From: Gracilariopsis chorda | Taxonomy: Eukaryota > Rhodophyta > Florideophyceae > Gracilariales > Gracilariaceae | Assembly (NCBI GenBank): GCA_003194525.1 | Contig: NBIV01000223.1 | Span: forward strand, 84,557-148,556 | Length of the DNA: 64,000 nucleotides | Direction of reading: 5' to 3' | The notes under the pieces: model-generated | Seen by the model: only the letters and a program-made list of their open reading frames with translations | The model's database searches: none | Told to the model about the DNA's origin: nothing | Program-made: the position numbers and the translations under genes | Shown: positions 35,501 to 45,523 of the stretch, piece after piece | Numbering within the stretch: position 1 is the first letter of the stretch | Layout of the letters: every line of letters starts with the position of its first letter

Positions 35501-38500
35501 TCTGCCCCACTCATACGTTCAAGAACACGAAGTGCGTATCTCTGAATACGGGTAAGAGAGTTCACGACCTTCGCAAACTCATTAGTTCGACTGCTTTGGT
35601 TGTCGGCCCTCGTCGCATCAATATGATGATCTTCCGGGGTGTCCTTAAACTCAGCTTCTAGGTCATGTTTTTCTTTCTCGGCAGCTTTGAGGGCTAGTTC
35701 TTCACGCTCATCTTCCCTGGCTAGAAGCTTGGAGGTTAATTCTTGGTACTCATCAGAGCCATCCCCAACGTCCTGAATCACTGCCTCACTGCTTGCCTTT
35801 GCCATACCATTCTCCATTTTGCTCTTATTTGCTGCTCTGAATCCTGTAAACTCCCCGTAGGAGCACTGGACACCAGTACTCTCGGCACTCCGCAATGATT
35901 CGGAAGAAACTGGCCGGCTCCTACCGTTTTCTGGTGGGTCCTGCAGTAGTATAGATTTCGGAGTCGGTGAGCTGCTTCGTATTCCGTTCTTGGGAGCTCC
36001 AAGTCTTTCATTATGAACAGCAGGGAGTGAGGTCTGGCTTTCTCCGGTATTCTGTGGAGACTTTACCATTTTGGAGGAATCTCGATATCTCTGAATTCCA
36101 TCCGTGGTGAAACCAGCATGTGAAATTATTTGCTGCTCCAGTGAACGCTTCCCCATTGCCCTCTTCAGAATGTTTTCCTCTACAGTTTGTTCCGAAATCA
36201 GGCGGTACACATGTACAGGCTTCGTTTGCCCAATACGATGTGCACGGTCTTGGGCTTGATTATCAATCGCAGGGTTGTAATCAGAGTCATAGAAAATCAC
36301 CGTGTCGGCACCAGTTAAGTTAATCCCAACGCCTCCTGCACGAGTGGTTAGTATCATACAGAGAATTCTTGAATCAGAGTTAAACCGTTCCACCACTCTT
36401 TGTCTTTCGTCAGTCTTTGTTGTACCATCCAAACGAAGGTATCGACAGCAATGGAGATTCAGAAATGATTCCAGAATGTCAAGCATTCTCGTCATCTGTG
36501 TGAAGATTAACGCACGCGACTTCCGAACCTTAAGCTCACGTAATAAGTGATCTAGAGTTTGTAGCTTACCACAGTCCCATTGCACAAGTCTAGTGTCTGG
36601 AATCGTCACCTGACTACGAACTTCAAATTCACGAAAAAGAGCACGTAGTCCCGATGACGCCCGGGTGAACTCTCGAAAACTGTCTCGCTCACGAAAGCGT
36701 GACATATCATCCCCATAGAAACGAAGCTCAACAGTGGGCGCGATTACTTTGGTAATGCAGCACACAAAACGATTAGCTATTGGTTTAGCCTGTTCCACTA
36801 CCTGTTCGATGGAACGAACCAATGAAGGTCGAGGGGTATCCCACAAAAAATCTGAAGGGGAATCTTTCTGAAGCTCATGAAACAAGGACGAAACCGTCAT
36901 CGAATATATACCACGTAAATCCTGTCCTAGAAGCGCCCGTTGTCTGATCCTTAGTGCATGTACCAAAACTTGGTGGTGCAGAGTAGCATAGCGAGATGCG
37001 GTTCTTCGATGTTGGGCACGTTGACTACCTGTTCGAAAGTCCAAGCTCTCTTGGGACTCATGCAGAGATCCTAAACACTTAGGACTATCCATTCCGTCTC
37101 GCATTACCTTTACGGCCGATATACGTTCCAGTTCGTCTTCATACCATTTGCCAGGCGAGTTGTGCTCCCCGTACTGAAAATCTAAACCCATAAGATGCAG
37201 TGTTACATAATGTCTTGGATCATCTTCAATCGCTCGTGCCACTATCGTAGGCACGGGGTAGAAAATGGCATTACTAGAAAATGGCGATAAAATTGGACGC
37301 CCTTCGAAAAGGTCAGGGTGGTTGCAGACTTTTCGTAGCTGAAGCAGAACATTCATAACTCCAAGCATATCTTTTGACTTCAATGTTTCTCGTGTGTCAC
37401 CTCGAGCCATGAAATCTTCATAGAGCTGCCGTTGCCGTTTGCTCAGACGACATAATATTATGTGTTCTGACTTGGGCGGTAACCCTTTCTCAACATCTTT
37501 CTTCAACCGACGAAGCAAGAAAGGGCGAAGAATGTCGTGTAGAGTGCAGACTGTTTCAGACTTACCATGGTTCAGGTCTTTTTCTGCTTCTGCGACTTCA
37601 ATAAGAGGCTTCCAAAAAGTATCCTTGAACCATGAATGGCTTTCGAACAGTTTGGGCATCAAGAAATGCATTAAAGACCAAAGCTCCATAACAGAATTTT
37701 GCAGAGGAGTACCTGTTAGCAACAGACGATGTCTCGATGAGAAGGTTAGTAGTGTTTGCCACCTCTGAGATTCAAAGTTCTTGATGTTATGGGCCTCATC
37801 CAAGATCAAGTAGTACCACTTCTTCCGACGTAATATAATGGAATCTTGCACCGCCAGGGTGTAGGAAGTGATACACACATGAAACATATCAGGCCTTGTC
37901 CAACCGCGGCGTTTCGCTTTTCGTTCCTTGACAGAGCCAAAATACGTCAAAACCTTGAATCCTGGCAGCCATTTCTTGAATTCTACTTCCCAGTTCACCA
38001 TAACCGAGGTCGGAACAACAATGAGGTGTGGGCCCCACACCCCTTTCTCAACAGCCAACCATGCCAAGAGAGCAATAGTCTGAATGGTCTTTCCAAGTCC
38101 CATGTCATCCGCTAGTATTCCATTGAGGTTTTTGCGCCAAAGCGTCAGTAGCCATTCCAAACCTCTTCTTTGATAATCTCGAAGGTTTCCACGAAATAGC
38201 TTACTTGGTAAATGAGTACTCGAATCATGCTTTCGAACGACATGAACAGGAAGTGCTTTACCGTTCTCGACAGCTCTTGAGGATTCCTCGACCTGCCCTT
38301 TTCCCTGACCGGATGCTGAGTGGTTAGAGTTGCCATTAGTTTGTGGTTCGGACAAACATGGCGATTCTCTGGAAGGATGCGTACGATCCTCTTCGTTAAT
38401 CTTTGTAGACTGTCCATTCATTGAAGAGTACTTCTCTACCGTGCCAGCATTCGTGTTACGGTCTTTGATTACATGTTCAATATTCACAGATGACATGTTA

Positions 38501-40116
38501 CACCTTTCCTGACCCATTGCCCTTCCTGCATCATCTTCCTTAACCCCATTCTCTACCGGAGAGAGAAGTGTGGATTTCGGATCATTGTTCGCATCCGTAG
38601 ACAGAGTGGAAACTTTTGATCCACTCTGTGGTTTCAAGTATACCGTCTGATCTGCTCTATACACATCAGGGTCTATTCCTTGGGCTCTCAAAATCTCTTC
38701 AATGCTGGCTGCTGCCTCGTCGGCCAGCCTTTGACCCTCGTGTACATCCGGCACGTCTTCAGCCTCCGCAGCTCTTATTGTCTCTTCATCATCAACAACT
38801 TCATCCCAGGATGTAGGCTCACTCACGTCTGAATCGTCGACGTCTTTCTCCAACGCTGTGTTTGAGTTCTTTTCCGAAAAATACTTCTGCGGATCAATAC
38901 CCTGAGAACGAAGTAAGTCCTCTAGTGGCAAATCAGCCTGAGTTTGTAATGTACGCAACTCATTTGGATCCCTTTCTTCTTCTGCTTCTGCAATGGCCAT
39001 AGTGGTTTCATCATCGAAGCCATCAGTGTGCCCTTCGGCAGAGTTACTGGCAGGACTCGAAAACTCAGAGTCACAATCCTCTTGTTTGCTGTTACCAGGA
39101 CTCGGAACATAGCCTGTGACGCGGACAATGGTTGAAGACTGTTCTCGTAAACTACTCTCATCAGGACTACCTTCTGGAAGAAGAGCACCTTCTGCCCTAT
39201 CCCCGGCATGGCTCTCAACGCTTCCGCCACCAAAGGATACATGCTTTACCACATTGCAGGCGTCGTTATGATGATTAGCTGAAGGAGGGACTCGGAGCGT
39301 AGATGCAAGCTCTGATGAGAGCGCTTCTGTTTTCTCAAGAAGGTCCTTGAGTTTAGATCGCCTTTCCTTGTCCTGCTGGGCCTTAGTCTTTAAAGCGGCT
39401 TTGTAATCAGCAATCTCCCCAATTTGCCTCCAAAACTTCGAGACATCCTTTGCCATAGAAGTTGCAAGTTTTCGAATTCGTTGCAATTCTTCTACTTGAG
39501 CTTTAGCTTGACGACGTCTCCGCTGATTGTGGTACTGTACAACCATCTTTGCAATCTTTCTCGCCATTTGCATTTTCCACTTGCGCTCTCCGATGAAATC
39601 GGTAGCCAACCATACTGCTTCGTCCAGAAAATAATCGTGGAGCGCTTTACTTCGCATGGGTTCTGGCTGCTTCGGAAGGCGTTCGCGGGCTAGTTCGGAA
39701 TTCTTTCGATTAATGGCTTGAGCACGGGCTATTATTGATTTCTCGCGAAGGACTTTCTCCGGATGTTCGCATTCAAGAAGCAACACAAGAGGGGAAGATG
39801 GAACACGAGGAACATCTTTGGAGGGTTCGGTGACTGCATCGGGCCGGACTGTTTCAAGAACAGGGGTTTCTTCATCTACGGTCGGGCTAGTGGATACTCT
39901 TGCGGCCACTCTGGATGCCGTTTCTTGCACAGCTACCCGCTCATCGATATCAGCGATACATTTCAAGAGATCCTGGCGCACAGTGGCACACCGTGAGTGA
40001 ATTGCATCTAAACGCTCCACGAGTGAACTGGCAGCCGTTGTCCATTTTGTAGGGTATATATCTGTACTTGGCAGGGAGGTTCGCTGGCGCTTTCTCGGTC
40101 TCGAGGATGGCTTCAT
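32533..40116 (-). CDS. SWR1: SWR1/PIE1/p400-type Snf2 chromatin remodeller
   Basis: A 2527-aa single-frame protein of the INO80/SWR1 group, the ATPase that exchanges H2A-H2B for H2A.Z-H2B in nucleosomes. Domain order: an HSA domain at about residues 160-215 (LDEAVWLATDFIGERKWKM, binding actin-related proteins), acidic linker, Snf2 N-lobe from about 655 (LRDYQRRGLEWLL; Walker A MGLGKT near 672; DEAH box near 772; LLTGTPLQN), the long insertion typical of the family, C-lobe with DRAHRIGQT near 1290, and a SANT/Myb domain near 1815 (DGWTKEEDEALIAAA). The SANT domain places it with plant PIE1 and animal p400/Domino rather than yeast Swr1. The C-terminus is long and disordered with an RG-repeat block at about 2270-2405. 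An uninterrupted 7.6-kb frame is notable. The start ATG at 40116 is the first in frame. Confidence 0.95.
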   Translation of the reverse strand: MKPSSRPRKRQRTSLPSTDIYPTKWTTAASSLVERLDAIHSRCATVRQDLLKCIADIDERVAVQETASRVAARVSTSPTVDEETPVLETVRPDAVTEPSKDVPRVPSSPLVLLLECEHPEKVLREKSIIARAQAINRKNSELARERLPKQPEPMRSKALHDYFLDEAVWLATDFIGERKWKMQMARKIAKMVVQYHNQRRRRQAKAQVEELQRIRKLATSMAKDVSKFWRQIGEIADYKAALKTKAQQDKERRSKLKDLLEKTEALSSELASTLRVPPSANHHNDACNVVKHVSFGGGSVESHAGDRAEGALLPEGSPDESSLREQSSTIVRVTGYVPSPGNSKQEDCDSEFSSPASNSAEGHTDGFDDETTMAIAEAEEERDPNELRTLQTQADLPLEDLLRSQGIDPQKYFSEKNSNTALEKDVDDSDVSEPTSWDEVVDDEETIRAAEAEDVPDVHEGQRLADEAAASIEEILRAQGIDPDVYRADQTVYLKPQSGSKVSTLSTDANNDPKSTLLSPVENGVKEDDAGRAMGQERCNMSSVNIEHVIKDRNTNAGTVEKYSSMNGQSTKINEEDRTHPSRESPCLSEPQTNGNSNHSASGQGKGQVEESSRAVENGKALPVHVVRKHDSSTHLPSKLFRGNLRDYQRRGLEWLLTLWRKNLNGILADDMGLGKTIQTIALLAWLAVEKGVWGPHLIVVPTSVMVNWEVEFKKWLPGFKVLTYFGSVKERKAKRRGWTRPDMFHVCITSYTLAVQDSIILRRKKWYYLILDEAHNIKNFESQRWQTLLTFSSRHRLLLTGTPLQNSVMELWSLMHFLMPKLFESHSWFKDTFWKPLIEVAEAEKDLNHGKSETVCTLHDILRPFLLRRLKKDVEKGLPPKSEHIILCRLSKRQRQLYEDFMARGDTRETLKSKDMLGVMNVLLQLRKVCNHPDLFEGRPILSPFSSNAIFYPVPTIVARAIEDDPRHYVTLHLMGLDFQYGEHNSPGKWYEDELERISAVKVMRDGMDSPKCLGSLHESQESLDFRTGSQRAQHRRTASRYATLHHQVLVHALRIRQRALLGQDLRGIYSMTVSSLFHELQKDSPSDFLWDTPRPSLVRSIEQVVEQAKPIANRFVCCITKVIAPTVELRFYGDDMSRFRERDSFREFTRASSGLRALFREFEVRSQVTIPDTRLVQWDCGKLQTLDHLLRELKVRKSRALIFTQMTRMLDILESFLNLHCCRYLRLDGTTKTDERQRVVERFNSDSRILCMILTTRAGGVGINLTGADTVIFYDSDYNPAIDNQAQDRAHRIGQTKPVHVYRLISEQTVEENILKRAMGKRSLEQQIISHAGFTTDGIQRYRDSSKMVKSPQNTGESQTSLPAVHNERLGAPKNGIRSSSPTPKSILLQDPPENGRSRPVSSESLRSAESTGVQCSYGEFTGFRAANKSKMENGMAKASSEAVIQDVGDGSDEYQELTSKLLAREDEREELALKAAEKEKHDLEAEFKDTPEDHHIDATRADNQSSRTNEFAKVVNSLTRIQRYALRVLERMSGAESLPEPSHGNSMGANWATPGFDSVLGECSRPDDANASEIESTGEDDTETLLYEVDITDDGHASYLKALTDADADINMYLPLRDGGPEELKFSSVVHGTAAAGLECAEDAAFFPHAYNRMSRTMHATRRQKEKGLENLRKRKAEIERRRKLEAACSAPNQTSSPAASSVDSSRDEQLKGSGAADRARTTKGKPELLSISIQSASKKSRADSSSRSKNAMSVASAGSGSDPHHSSMGLFKNKPKKNTKRFTIPGIKSSIANYGSSISNEPNGVNDGWTKEEDEALIAAASACNNNMFLVADLLSSDPLVRMGVRRFRPVRHCVDRLLNVLGKDIKSGPPVPRAIISDREIVQKHHSALQRAVSALRTKTVSNSGQTGLELHSSHQKLMSEATSKMKGMVRPELLPPLTAVLKCFNIPEHHKPGMKTTETGPQAVYKRRRPFMFPPRDDIRLLARTGGLSTAVGASYQDQPAIKSGDPNLFQKGPGRGARNMSLGASSRPNGQTRNAAGSRGSTPKMKTVDLKTKNQSISHRLQQAGKVPPPHSVSRRESNPSTTKSSGYHHVNLGTSGQSVSVSKRKDGQTQTGSVKHAVVMTRVATSDLQNAAKYTRSTAGLPKSGGMPPSNAGSTSNAASGKVAGSQGVVQSMATSSVPQNGDARVYSVGTPALLTGSQSRIGQVLPYRGGDNHSKALHSSYVSSSLQPGTGRGNPLARSRGTASTSGAPVGPSAGTGRTSQGRDGSSKGNNSMTVNRGTVHGTRGIRAGNAATIRGASRGASRGPSRGASRGVSRGVARVTISKPVSRGIAIGRAVGLGRGNVASRSVIGAKLVGTGRGAAVARGTVARGEGVARGVGLARGNTTGRGVILSRSVPVGRATVAPRDFAVARGTVVPRSRGASVLRQAPAPTTIQLVPAGGMSTKGDGSEARTAPASSRAEAQQAVRVSIPRSGAPLGNRNGSQLDGSRSSGPTKSSSIKSSSGATKKIPERSGESGRD

Positions 40117-40638
40117 TACTTCTTCTAAAGCCCCGCGTCACTGCAGGTGATAATAACAGATTAAGCTGTTGATGTTGAAATTTTGCGTTCACGTTGCCAG
40201 GAGAAACAGTGAAGATGCGATGCGCGTTGCACGAATGTTGGCCATGAAATGAAACGCATTGGAATGTTCGCAAAAGAGGTAGGTGAGAAGCATAAAGGTT
40301 AGTAATACTGGGGTGGTAAAATCAAATTCCAAAAGCAGAGATCTCTTGTTTCTGGATCTGCTTCAGGATATCATTAATGCAGCAACAAAAACAAGACCTC
40401 TGACTTAGTAGGTGTTCAACTCACACTAAAAGTCGGACTAAGCTGTTTCAAGCTTGCTTTGAAGAGACCAAGCCGTAGACAGCTGGCGCCATCGAGGGCC
40501 GTCCTCAAAGATGCGGCGTAACCCTACGCGAAGGTCAGCGCCTGGTACTGTAAGCCGCGCTTTGTCGCTCTCAACTAAGAGCACGACAGCTTGCAGTTTT
40601 GCTTCGCGACCGCGAAATGAGTTCCACTTGAGCAATGT
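40117..40638. other. Upstream region of the remodeller; no gene recognised
   Basis: About 520 bp between the remodeller start (- strand) and the next + strand ORF. It is probably a shared upstream region. No motif can be named with confidence. The - strand ORF at 40438-40713 has no family features. Confidence 0.4.
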
Positions 40639-41172
40639 ATGGCGGCGTTGAAAAGAGAAGCTATGTTCCTGGGACTTGAAAATTTTTTTTGCTTCGCCAA
40701 AAGCGCCTCTCAATACGGTGAAAGAAATGTAGCGATTCTCGTTGGAAAAACTCCACTCTCAGAACTGCGCTTGGCTGTACCCGAAGAGCCTGCGGATATA
40801 GATATTATGGAAGAAGACGGTGTTCAAATACCACAGCCGTCACCTCCGACAAGAAATACGCAGGCGTCGAGCACTACGATCGCATTTGATTTTGGCAAGA
40901 TTGACTTAGCGCCAGTACCCGCGACCTGCGGCGCTTGGAAAGGTGGAGGGTAGCGCGCCAACCACGCCGCCGCCGACAATTTCGAATTAAGACGTTTGGT
41001 GCCCACCTATCCGAAAACCGCATTTGATTCGCTCATTCCAAACATTCCTCTTCTTCCACGTGTCCTTAGGGAACACAGGTGGTATAATACCCACAATTAT
41101 TCTGATATGGGGCGTCGTCACAGAGGCTACCCAAAGTACTTCAGGCTTCAAGGTTACTGGTGTCCACATTGA
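40639..41172 (+). pseudogene. Unassigned ORF with one in-frame TAG
   Basis: From ATG 40639 the frame is open for 104 codons to TAG (40951-40953), then open again in the same frame for about 72 codons to TGA at 41170-41172. The first part begins MAALKREAMFLGLENFF and ends in a Pro-rich stretch and CGAWKGGG. The second part contains LVPTYPKTAFDSLIPNIPLL and HRGYPKYFRLQGYWCP, which looks protein-like. I recognise no family. It could be a broken gene, a two-exon gene, or chance. The region 41173-41688 shows nothing further. Confidence 0.3.
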
Positions 41173-41688
41173 CGGTCATCAACGATCTTCCTCTCTCTCT
41201 GCGAAGGTTTCGTGACCAGAAGGTCGAGAAATCTTTCACGGACAGTTCGCAGTTCGATTCCCACTTGCTCGTGACGGCAAAGGCCTTCACTCCAGTTGTA
41301 GCTCTCCATAACGAAATACAAGTCCCTCAGTATGTTATTTAAAGCTCAAAAAGCACGTTGTTACAACGCGTCCATTTCCGACACTTGTTGAACGCAGAAG
41401 TGAACCCTTAGGATCCTTTGCATCGCGAATTGAACGATGACGCACTCTCTCAAGAAGCATTAATGTGGATAACGCTTTGTATCGTGTTCAGATAACATTC
41501 TCCATGTTCTCAAGTGGTTCATATCATGTTTGCTTGACTACCAGGCATCACGCTGTCCACCATTTCAAGCAGCCCTGAATGATGTCCGAATGAGTCGTAT
41601 GTCAAGAGCCAAAGAAATATTTGCCAATTGCTGCATTCAACGTGCATAATGTCAGACAAGCAAGCGCATTCCATCGTTCAAAGCGGGA

Positions 41689-43350
41689 CTAATCAACATG
41701 GCCCGCATTATTATAAATCATTTGCTGAAGAAGAACCGCAACCTTCGAATCTGCGGTACGCCTTTCAATATTTGACAGCACTCGTACCAACAGTTCAAAA
41801 TTTCGTTCAAAACCAACCTCGATTTGTTCTATTTGTAATGCCATATCTTCACTATTCCAAATACTTCCAGTTTCCTTTCCCAAAGAACATGTGAAAACAT
41901 CAGAGAGCTTTCGAACCATTTCACCTAGATGTAGACAGGACGATACAATACCCTGCACCCGAGCCATAACACGCTTCTCCCCAACAAAACACTGCGCGAA
42001 TAAATTATCCATAGTTTGTTCGTGGTGCCCAACAATTGCCTCAAAAAACGACTCACGTTTGGATCCGGAACGCTTATCCGGAGTGCTTGCTATGTAGTGC
42101 AAAATTTTGTCAAAACCGGGTTGAAGTACATGGTATTGCAAGTACCTTTCGTAAGCATCAATAAAACATCCCATTCTCCGTCGCAATTCCACTATTTTAA
42201 CCAGTCCTTCCACCTTTAGCAATTGACGACTAGCAACAATTTGCTTTCGGATGGAGAGGAGTTCCAAGAATGTGGATTGCAATTCGCAGGCGGCTCGTCG
42301 AATCGAAAACGTCACAGAAAACAAATCACAGTAAACATGAGCCTTTGATGCAAGAACCTGGCTCTCCACATATGACAGCGTAAAAGTGGGAACCAAATCC
42401 CCATTTTCCCCCACTTGAAGTTCAAATAGCGGGACGTTGATACCGTATTCAGTTATCGTTGTCTGTAGTGTTCTATTCAGAATCTTCTCCGCGTGCGTCC
42501 GATACTCAGCCGAAGCATGGGAAGGAAAGGGTGTACTCCGCAACAAATCGAAGTAGAACCGCCAAAACGATGGCTCACCGTGAAGTAAATATTTTCTCAG
42601 CCGAGTTATGCGGTCTCGTATTTCGTTGAATGGAAATACTTTGGAAAGCCGGTCTGAAGCCTCGCGGCGCCATCTCAGCGCCGCAGATTCCGCTTGGAGT
42701 GATGATGATACTGGATCTGAGAACATACGGTTGAACTCATCCGTAGGATAAATTGGTAGTTGAGTTTCTTGCCCAGAAAGCAGTAAGGTACATTTCGTTG
42801 TTTTGTATGCACATAAAATGTTTTCAGCGGCTCGGAGGGAAATAAAAGAGGGTAAATTGGTCGTTTCCACGGATGAGGAATCGATAAAGAACTCCTTGTT
42901 AGGGTCCGAAATGCGAGCATGAACCAGTAAGAGAAACAAATGTTCGCGGAGAATGGATACCATATCATTCCAGACTCGGTTGAGTACAATAAATGAGTAA
43001 GAGCCTTCCGGAAGGTCTAGAATGGCGTCGAGAAGAACGTCCAATACTCTTCCAAGTGGTAGGAAAACATCATTGCTCATACAGGACTCTATGAGATTAC
43101 GGGCAAGGTTTACCGTGCGAGATGCATCGCTCGGCGCTTTCCCCATCACAAAAGAGTGCGAGAATGTGGCAAAAGCATACTTTCGGAGAGGGTGGACAAC
43201 ATGCTTGCGAATGGAACCAGAGAGCAACGAAGCCTGGCGCACATTGTGGAGCAAAGACGCTCTGACACAAGTGTCTGAAAGCGAGCGGAGCGTTGTCGCT
43301 AGCGGAGGAAGTTGGGTCGTGTCACTCCAAAGACAAATATCTTGCCGCAT
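41689..43350 (-). CDS. Gamma-tubulin complex component, GCP4-like (5' end unresolved)
   Basis: At least 553 aa of the Spc97/Spc98 (GCP) family, which forms the gamma-tubulin complex that nucleates microtubules. The middle shows SFISLRAAENILCAY and ITRLRKYLLHGEPSFWRFYF, and the C-terminal half LRRRMGCFIDAYERYLQYHV, FFEAIVGHHEQTMDNLFAQC and VLLQQMIYNN. These follow the layout of the GRIP2 domain that binds gamma-tubulin. Spacing and total size fit GCP4 best, but GCP4 proteins have about 100 more N-terminal residues. The open frame continues to 43395, and a candidate 5' exon lies at 43440-43632, where GTAAGA follows. The obvious donor-acceptor pair does not keep frame, so the N-terminus is unresolved. 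The first in-frame ATG is at 43350. Confidence 0.72.
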   Translation of the reverse strand: MRQDICLWSDTTQLPPLATTLRSLSDTCVRASLLHNVRQASLLSGSIRKHVVHPLRKYAFATFSHSFVMGKAPSDASRTVNLARNLIESCMSNDVFLPLGRVLDVLLDAILDLPEGSYSFIVLNRVWNDMVSILREHLFLLLVHARISDPNKEFFIDSSSVETTNLPSFISLRAAENILCAYKTTKCTLLLSGQETQLPIYPTDEFNRMFSDPVSSSLQAESAALRWRREASDRLSKVFPFNEIRDRITRLRKYLLHGEPSFWRFYFDLLRSTPFPSHASAEYRTHAEKILNRTLQTTITEYGINVPLFELQVGENGDLVPTFTLSYVESQVLASKAHVYCDLFSVTFSIRRAACELQSTFLELLSIRKQIVASRQLLKVEGLVKIVELRRRMGCFIDAYERYLQYHVLQPGFDKILHYIASTPDKRSGSKRESFFEAIVGHHEQTMDNLFAQCFVGEKRVMARVQGIVSSCLHLGEMVRKLSDVFTCSLGKETGSIWNSEDMALQIEQIEVGFERNFELLVRVLSNIERRTADSKVAVLLQQMIYNNAGHVD

Positions 43351-43395
43351 TGCTGCCAATGTAAAGCAATCATGTGATGAACGTAAACGCCGGCA

Positions 43396-44194
43396 CTCTT
43401 ACCACAACTCTCCTTCGTTGAACCGAGGAGTATCTTACTTTGGCTGACTTTCCAGAAGTGCTAATTCTTGATTCACATCAGGGCCGCCCTCCTTATGGGA
43501 TAACATCGGCTTTCTAGCTTCACGATCGTAGACAAAGCTAGAAGTGAGGTGTTTTAGGTGTTCAGCGGTAGTAGTCGTCATAACTCCGATGCAAGGGCAT
43601 CCTGCGCTTTCGATGAAGTTGGTGACAAGCATGTTGTTATAAGGCCCGGTTGTGCTGATACGGGGGATACCTAGGGGTGCTCAGAGAGAATGCCCCTCCC
43701 CATGCAGTGCAATTGTTTCCAACGTTTCCACGTGTGTCTGACGTGTTTCGCTGGTAGCGTGCCAAGTACTCAGGATTCGAATGGGTAGTGCGGGAGGTCG
43801 GCGTGGAAATGCAAGTATCCGAGGATACTGTCGGCCACTTCGTGGATTGGGCTCCACTGTATTAGGCAGCACCGTTGACCTACCAAAGGTATCTTTTAAG
43901 TTGGTACAATGTTACAGAGCTAAAACGATACAAAAATACGGTGTTACGTTTCTGCACCATTAGCATTCTCTTTGAGAATGAAACCAGTGTGATCTTGACG
44001 CAGTTCTAGCGATCATCGATCTACCGAATCAGGCTTGGCTTCCATCTCTTAACTAGAAGGTGAAGTGGCGTTCTTCTCAAATCAGTTCGAAAGAAAGCGG
44101 GAATAAATTCGCCTGTTGTAAGCATTTTCTGGCCACGCTTCGACTTGTTCAGTTCACCACGCTTGATGCAAGTCGTGAAACTTGTGCGAGAGAA
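43396..44194. other. Divergent upstream region of GCP and GPN2, with a possible GCP 5' exon
   Basis: The two flanking genes are transcribed away from each other. The - strand ORF at 43632-43435 (65 codons, ending LALLESQPK before GTAAGA) may be the missing first exon of the GCP gene. The short + strand ORFs here have no recognisable features. About 560 bp remain as a probable shared promoter. Confidence 0.4.
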
Positions 44195-45374
44195 ATGGTA
44201 GGTTTCGGACAAGTGGTTGTTGGAGCTCCAGGTTCAGGCAAAACGACGTACTGTGCTGGACTGATGCAGTACTTTAAAGCAATCGGGCGGTGAGTTTTGA
44301 AGAGCAACCGATATCCTGCGAAAGCGAGTAGCATCTTTGTTAACATAAGCCTATTGCTTGACATCTGGAATATAAATGGCATCGTCAGAGATGCCGTTGT
44401 TTTCAACATGGACCCTGCGAACGAAAAGGTTCCATACGAAGCAGCTGTTGACATATCAGAACTAGTTAACGCTCAAAAGGTTGCTTCGGAGTTATCCCTC
44501 GGCCCGAACGGCAGTTTGCTGTACGCTATGGAATTCCTTGAACGAAATATGCAGTGGCTGGACAAAAAACTTGTCGAACACATGAACAAGTATATCCTTT
44601 TCGATTTTCCAGGACAGATTGAACTATACACCCACAACGAGTGCATTCGAGCCGTTGTTCAACGACTTAATAGGAGAGGTTACAGGGTGAGTAGAACTTA
44701 AACTTTTCCCTCATACTATACGTTCCATATCCTGAATCGAGAATCCGCAACCACTACTGACATGTTTCGTCCCTATTCCGTAAAAACTGGTGCAGCTAAC
44801 CCAGGTCAACATGGTTGATGCACACCATTGTGCCGACGCGTCCAAGTTCATAGCAGTTTTGCTTATGTCTGCTACGATGATGTTGCAACTTGAGCTTCCT
44901 GCTGTAAACGTCTTGTCGAAGGTTGACCTAATCGAGCAATATGGAAGCCTCCGTAAGTTAGTTCACAATATGGCTCTCTTCATTGTTGAAACGGTTACGT
45001 AGTCGATGACTGACAAGCAATCTTTCGATGTTTGTGACAACGCAGCCTTCAATCTAGAGTTCTATACCGACCCAAGTGATCTTAAGAAACTAGTGGAAAG
45101 TTTAGGAGATGATCCTGTTCTCAGGAACTACGCAAAACTGAATGAAGCGATTGTGGATGTCGTCGAAGACTTCCCTTTTGTTGGGTATCACACCCTTGAC
45201 ATCCAAAACAAAGAAAGCGTTATGAGGTTGGTGAATGCGATCGATAAGTCTAACGGCTACATGTATGCAAATCTGGACGCAAATAAGATTACGTATGACG
45301 TTCTCGTTGGCAAACCAGAGAAAGACCATAGGTGGATTGCTGAGGTTCAGGAAAGGTACATGAAGCAAAGGTAA
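44195..45374 (+). CDS. GPN2: GPN-loop GTPase 2 (four exons)
   Basis: GPN GTPases act as dimeric chaperones in cytoplasmic assembly and nuclear import of RNA polymerase II and III. Exons read from the sequence: 44195-44289, 44389-44686, 44796-44952, 45046-45374, giving 292 aa. All three introns are GT...AG (99, 109 and 93 bp) and keep frame. Motifs: P-loop GAPGSGKTTY (G1), MDPANE, the diagnostic GPN triplet in LSLGPNGSLLYAMEFL, G3 DFPGQIE, and G4 SKVDLIEQYGSL. The last splice rejoins SL to PFNLEFYTD, as in GPN2 homologues. The C-terminal ANLDANKITYDVL differs from GPN1 and GPN3. It ends 150 bp from the convergent secreted-protein gene. Confidence 0.93.
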
Positions 45375-45523
45375 CTCTGTAGTTCTCATTGGAATCATTT
45401 TTTGCGGTCATGCTGTCAGGTCACTGGGTCTACAAATTGCAAGCCTCAAGTACGGTATTGCATTCAATAGCCAGCAACATATTCTTTTATATAATAGTAG
45501 CATCAAACCATTTCAATGAGTTC

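Noticed and set aside
41220-41290. Possible tRNA T-arm (GTTCGATTCCC) near 41250
   Set aside because: No matching acceptor, D-arm or anticodon arm could be built around it.
45003-45045. MTDKQSFDV as the start of a separate gene or exon
   Set aside because: It lies inside the third GPN2 intron (44953-45045); splicing to 45046 restores the conserved SLPFNLEFY junction.
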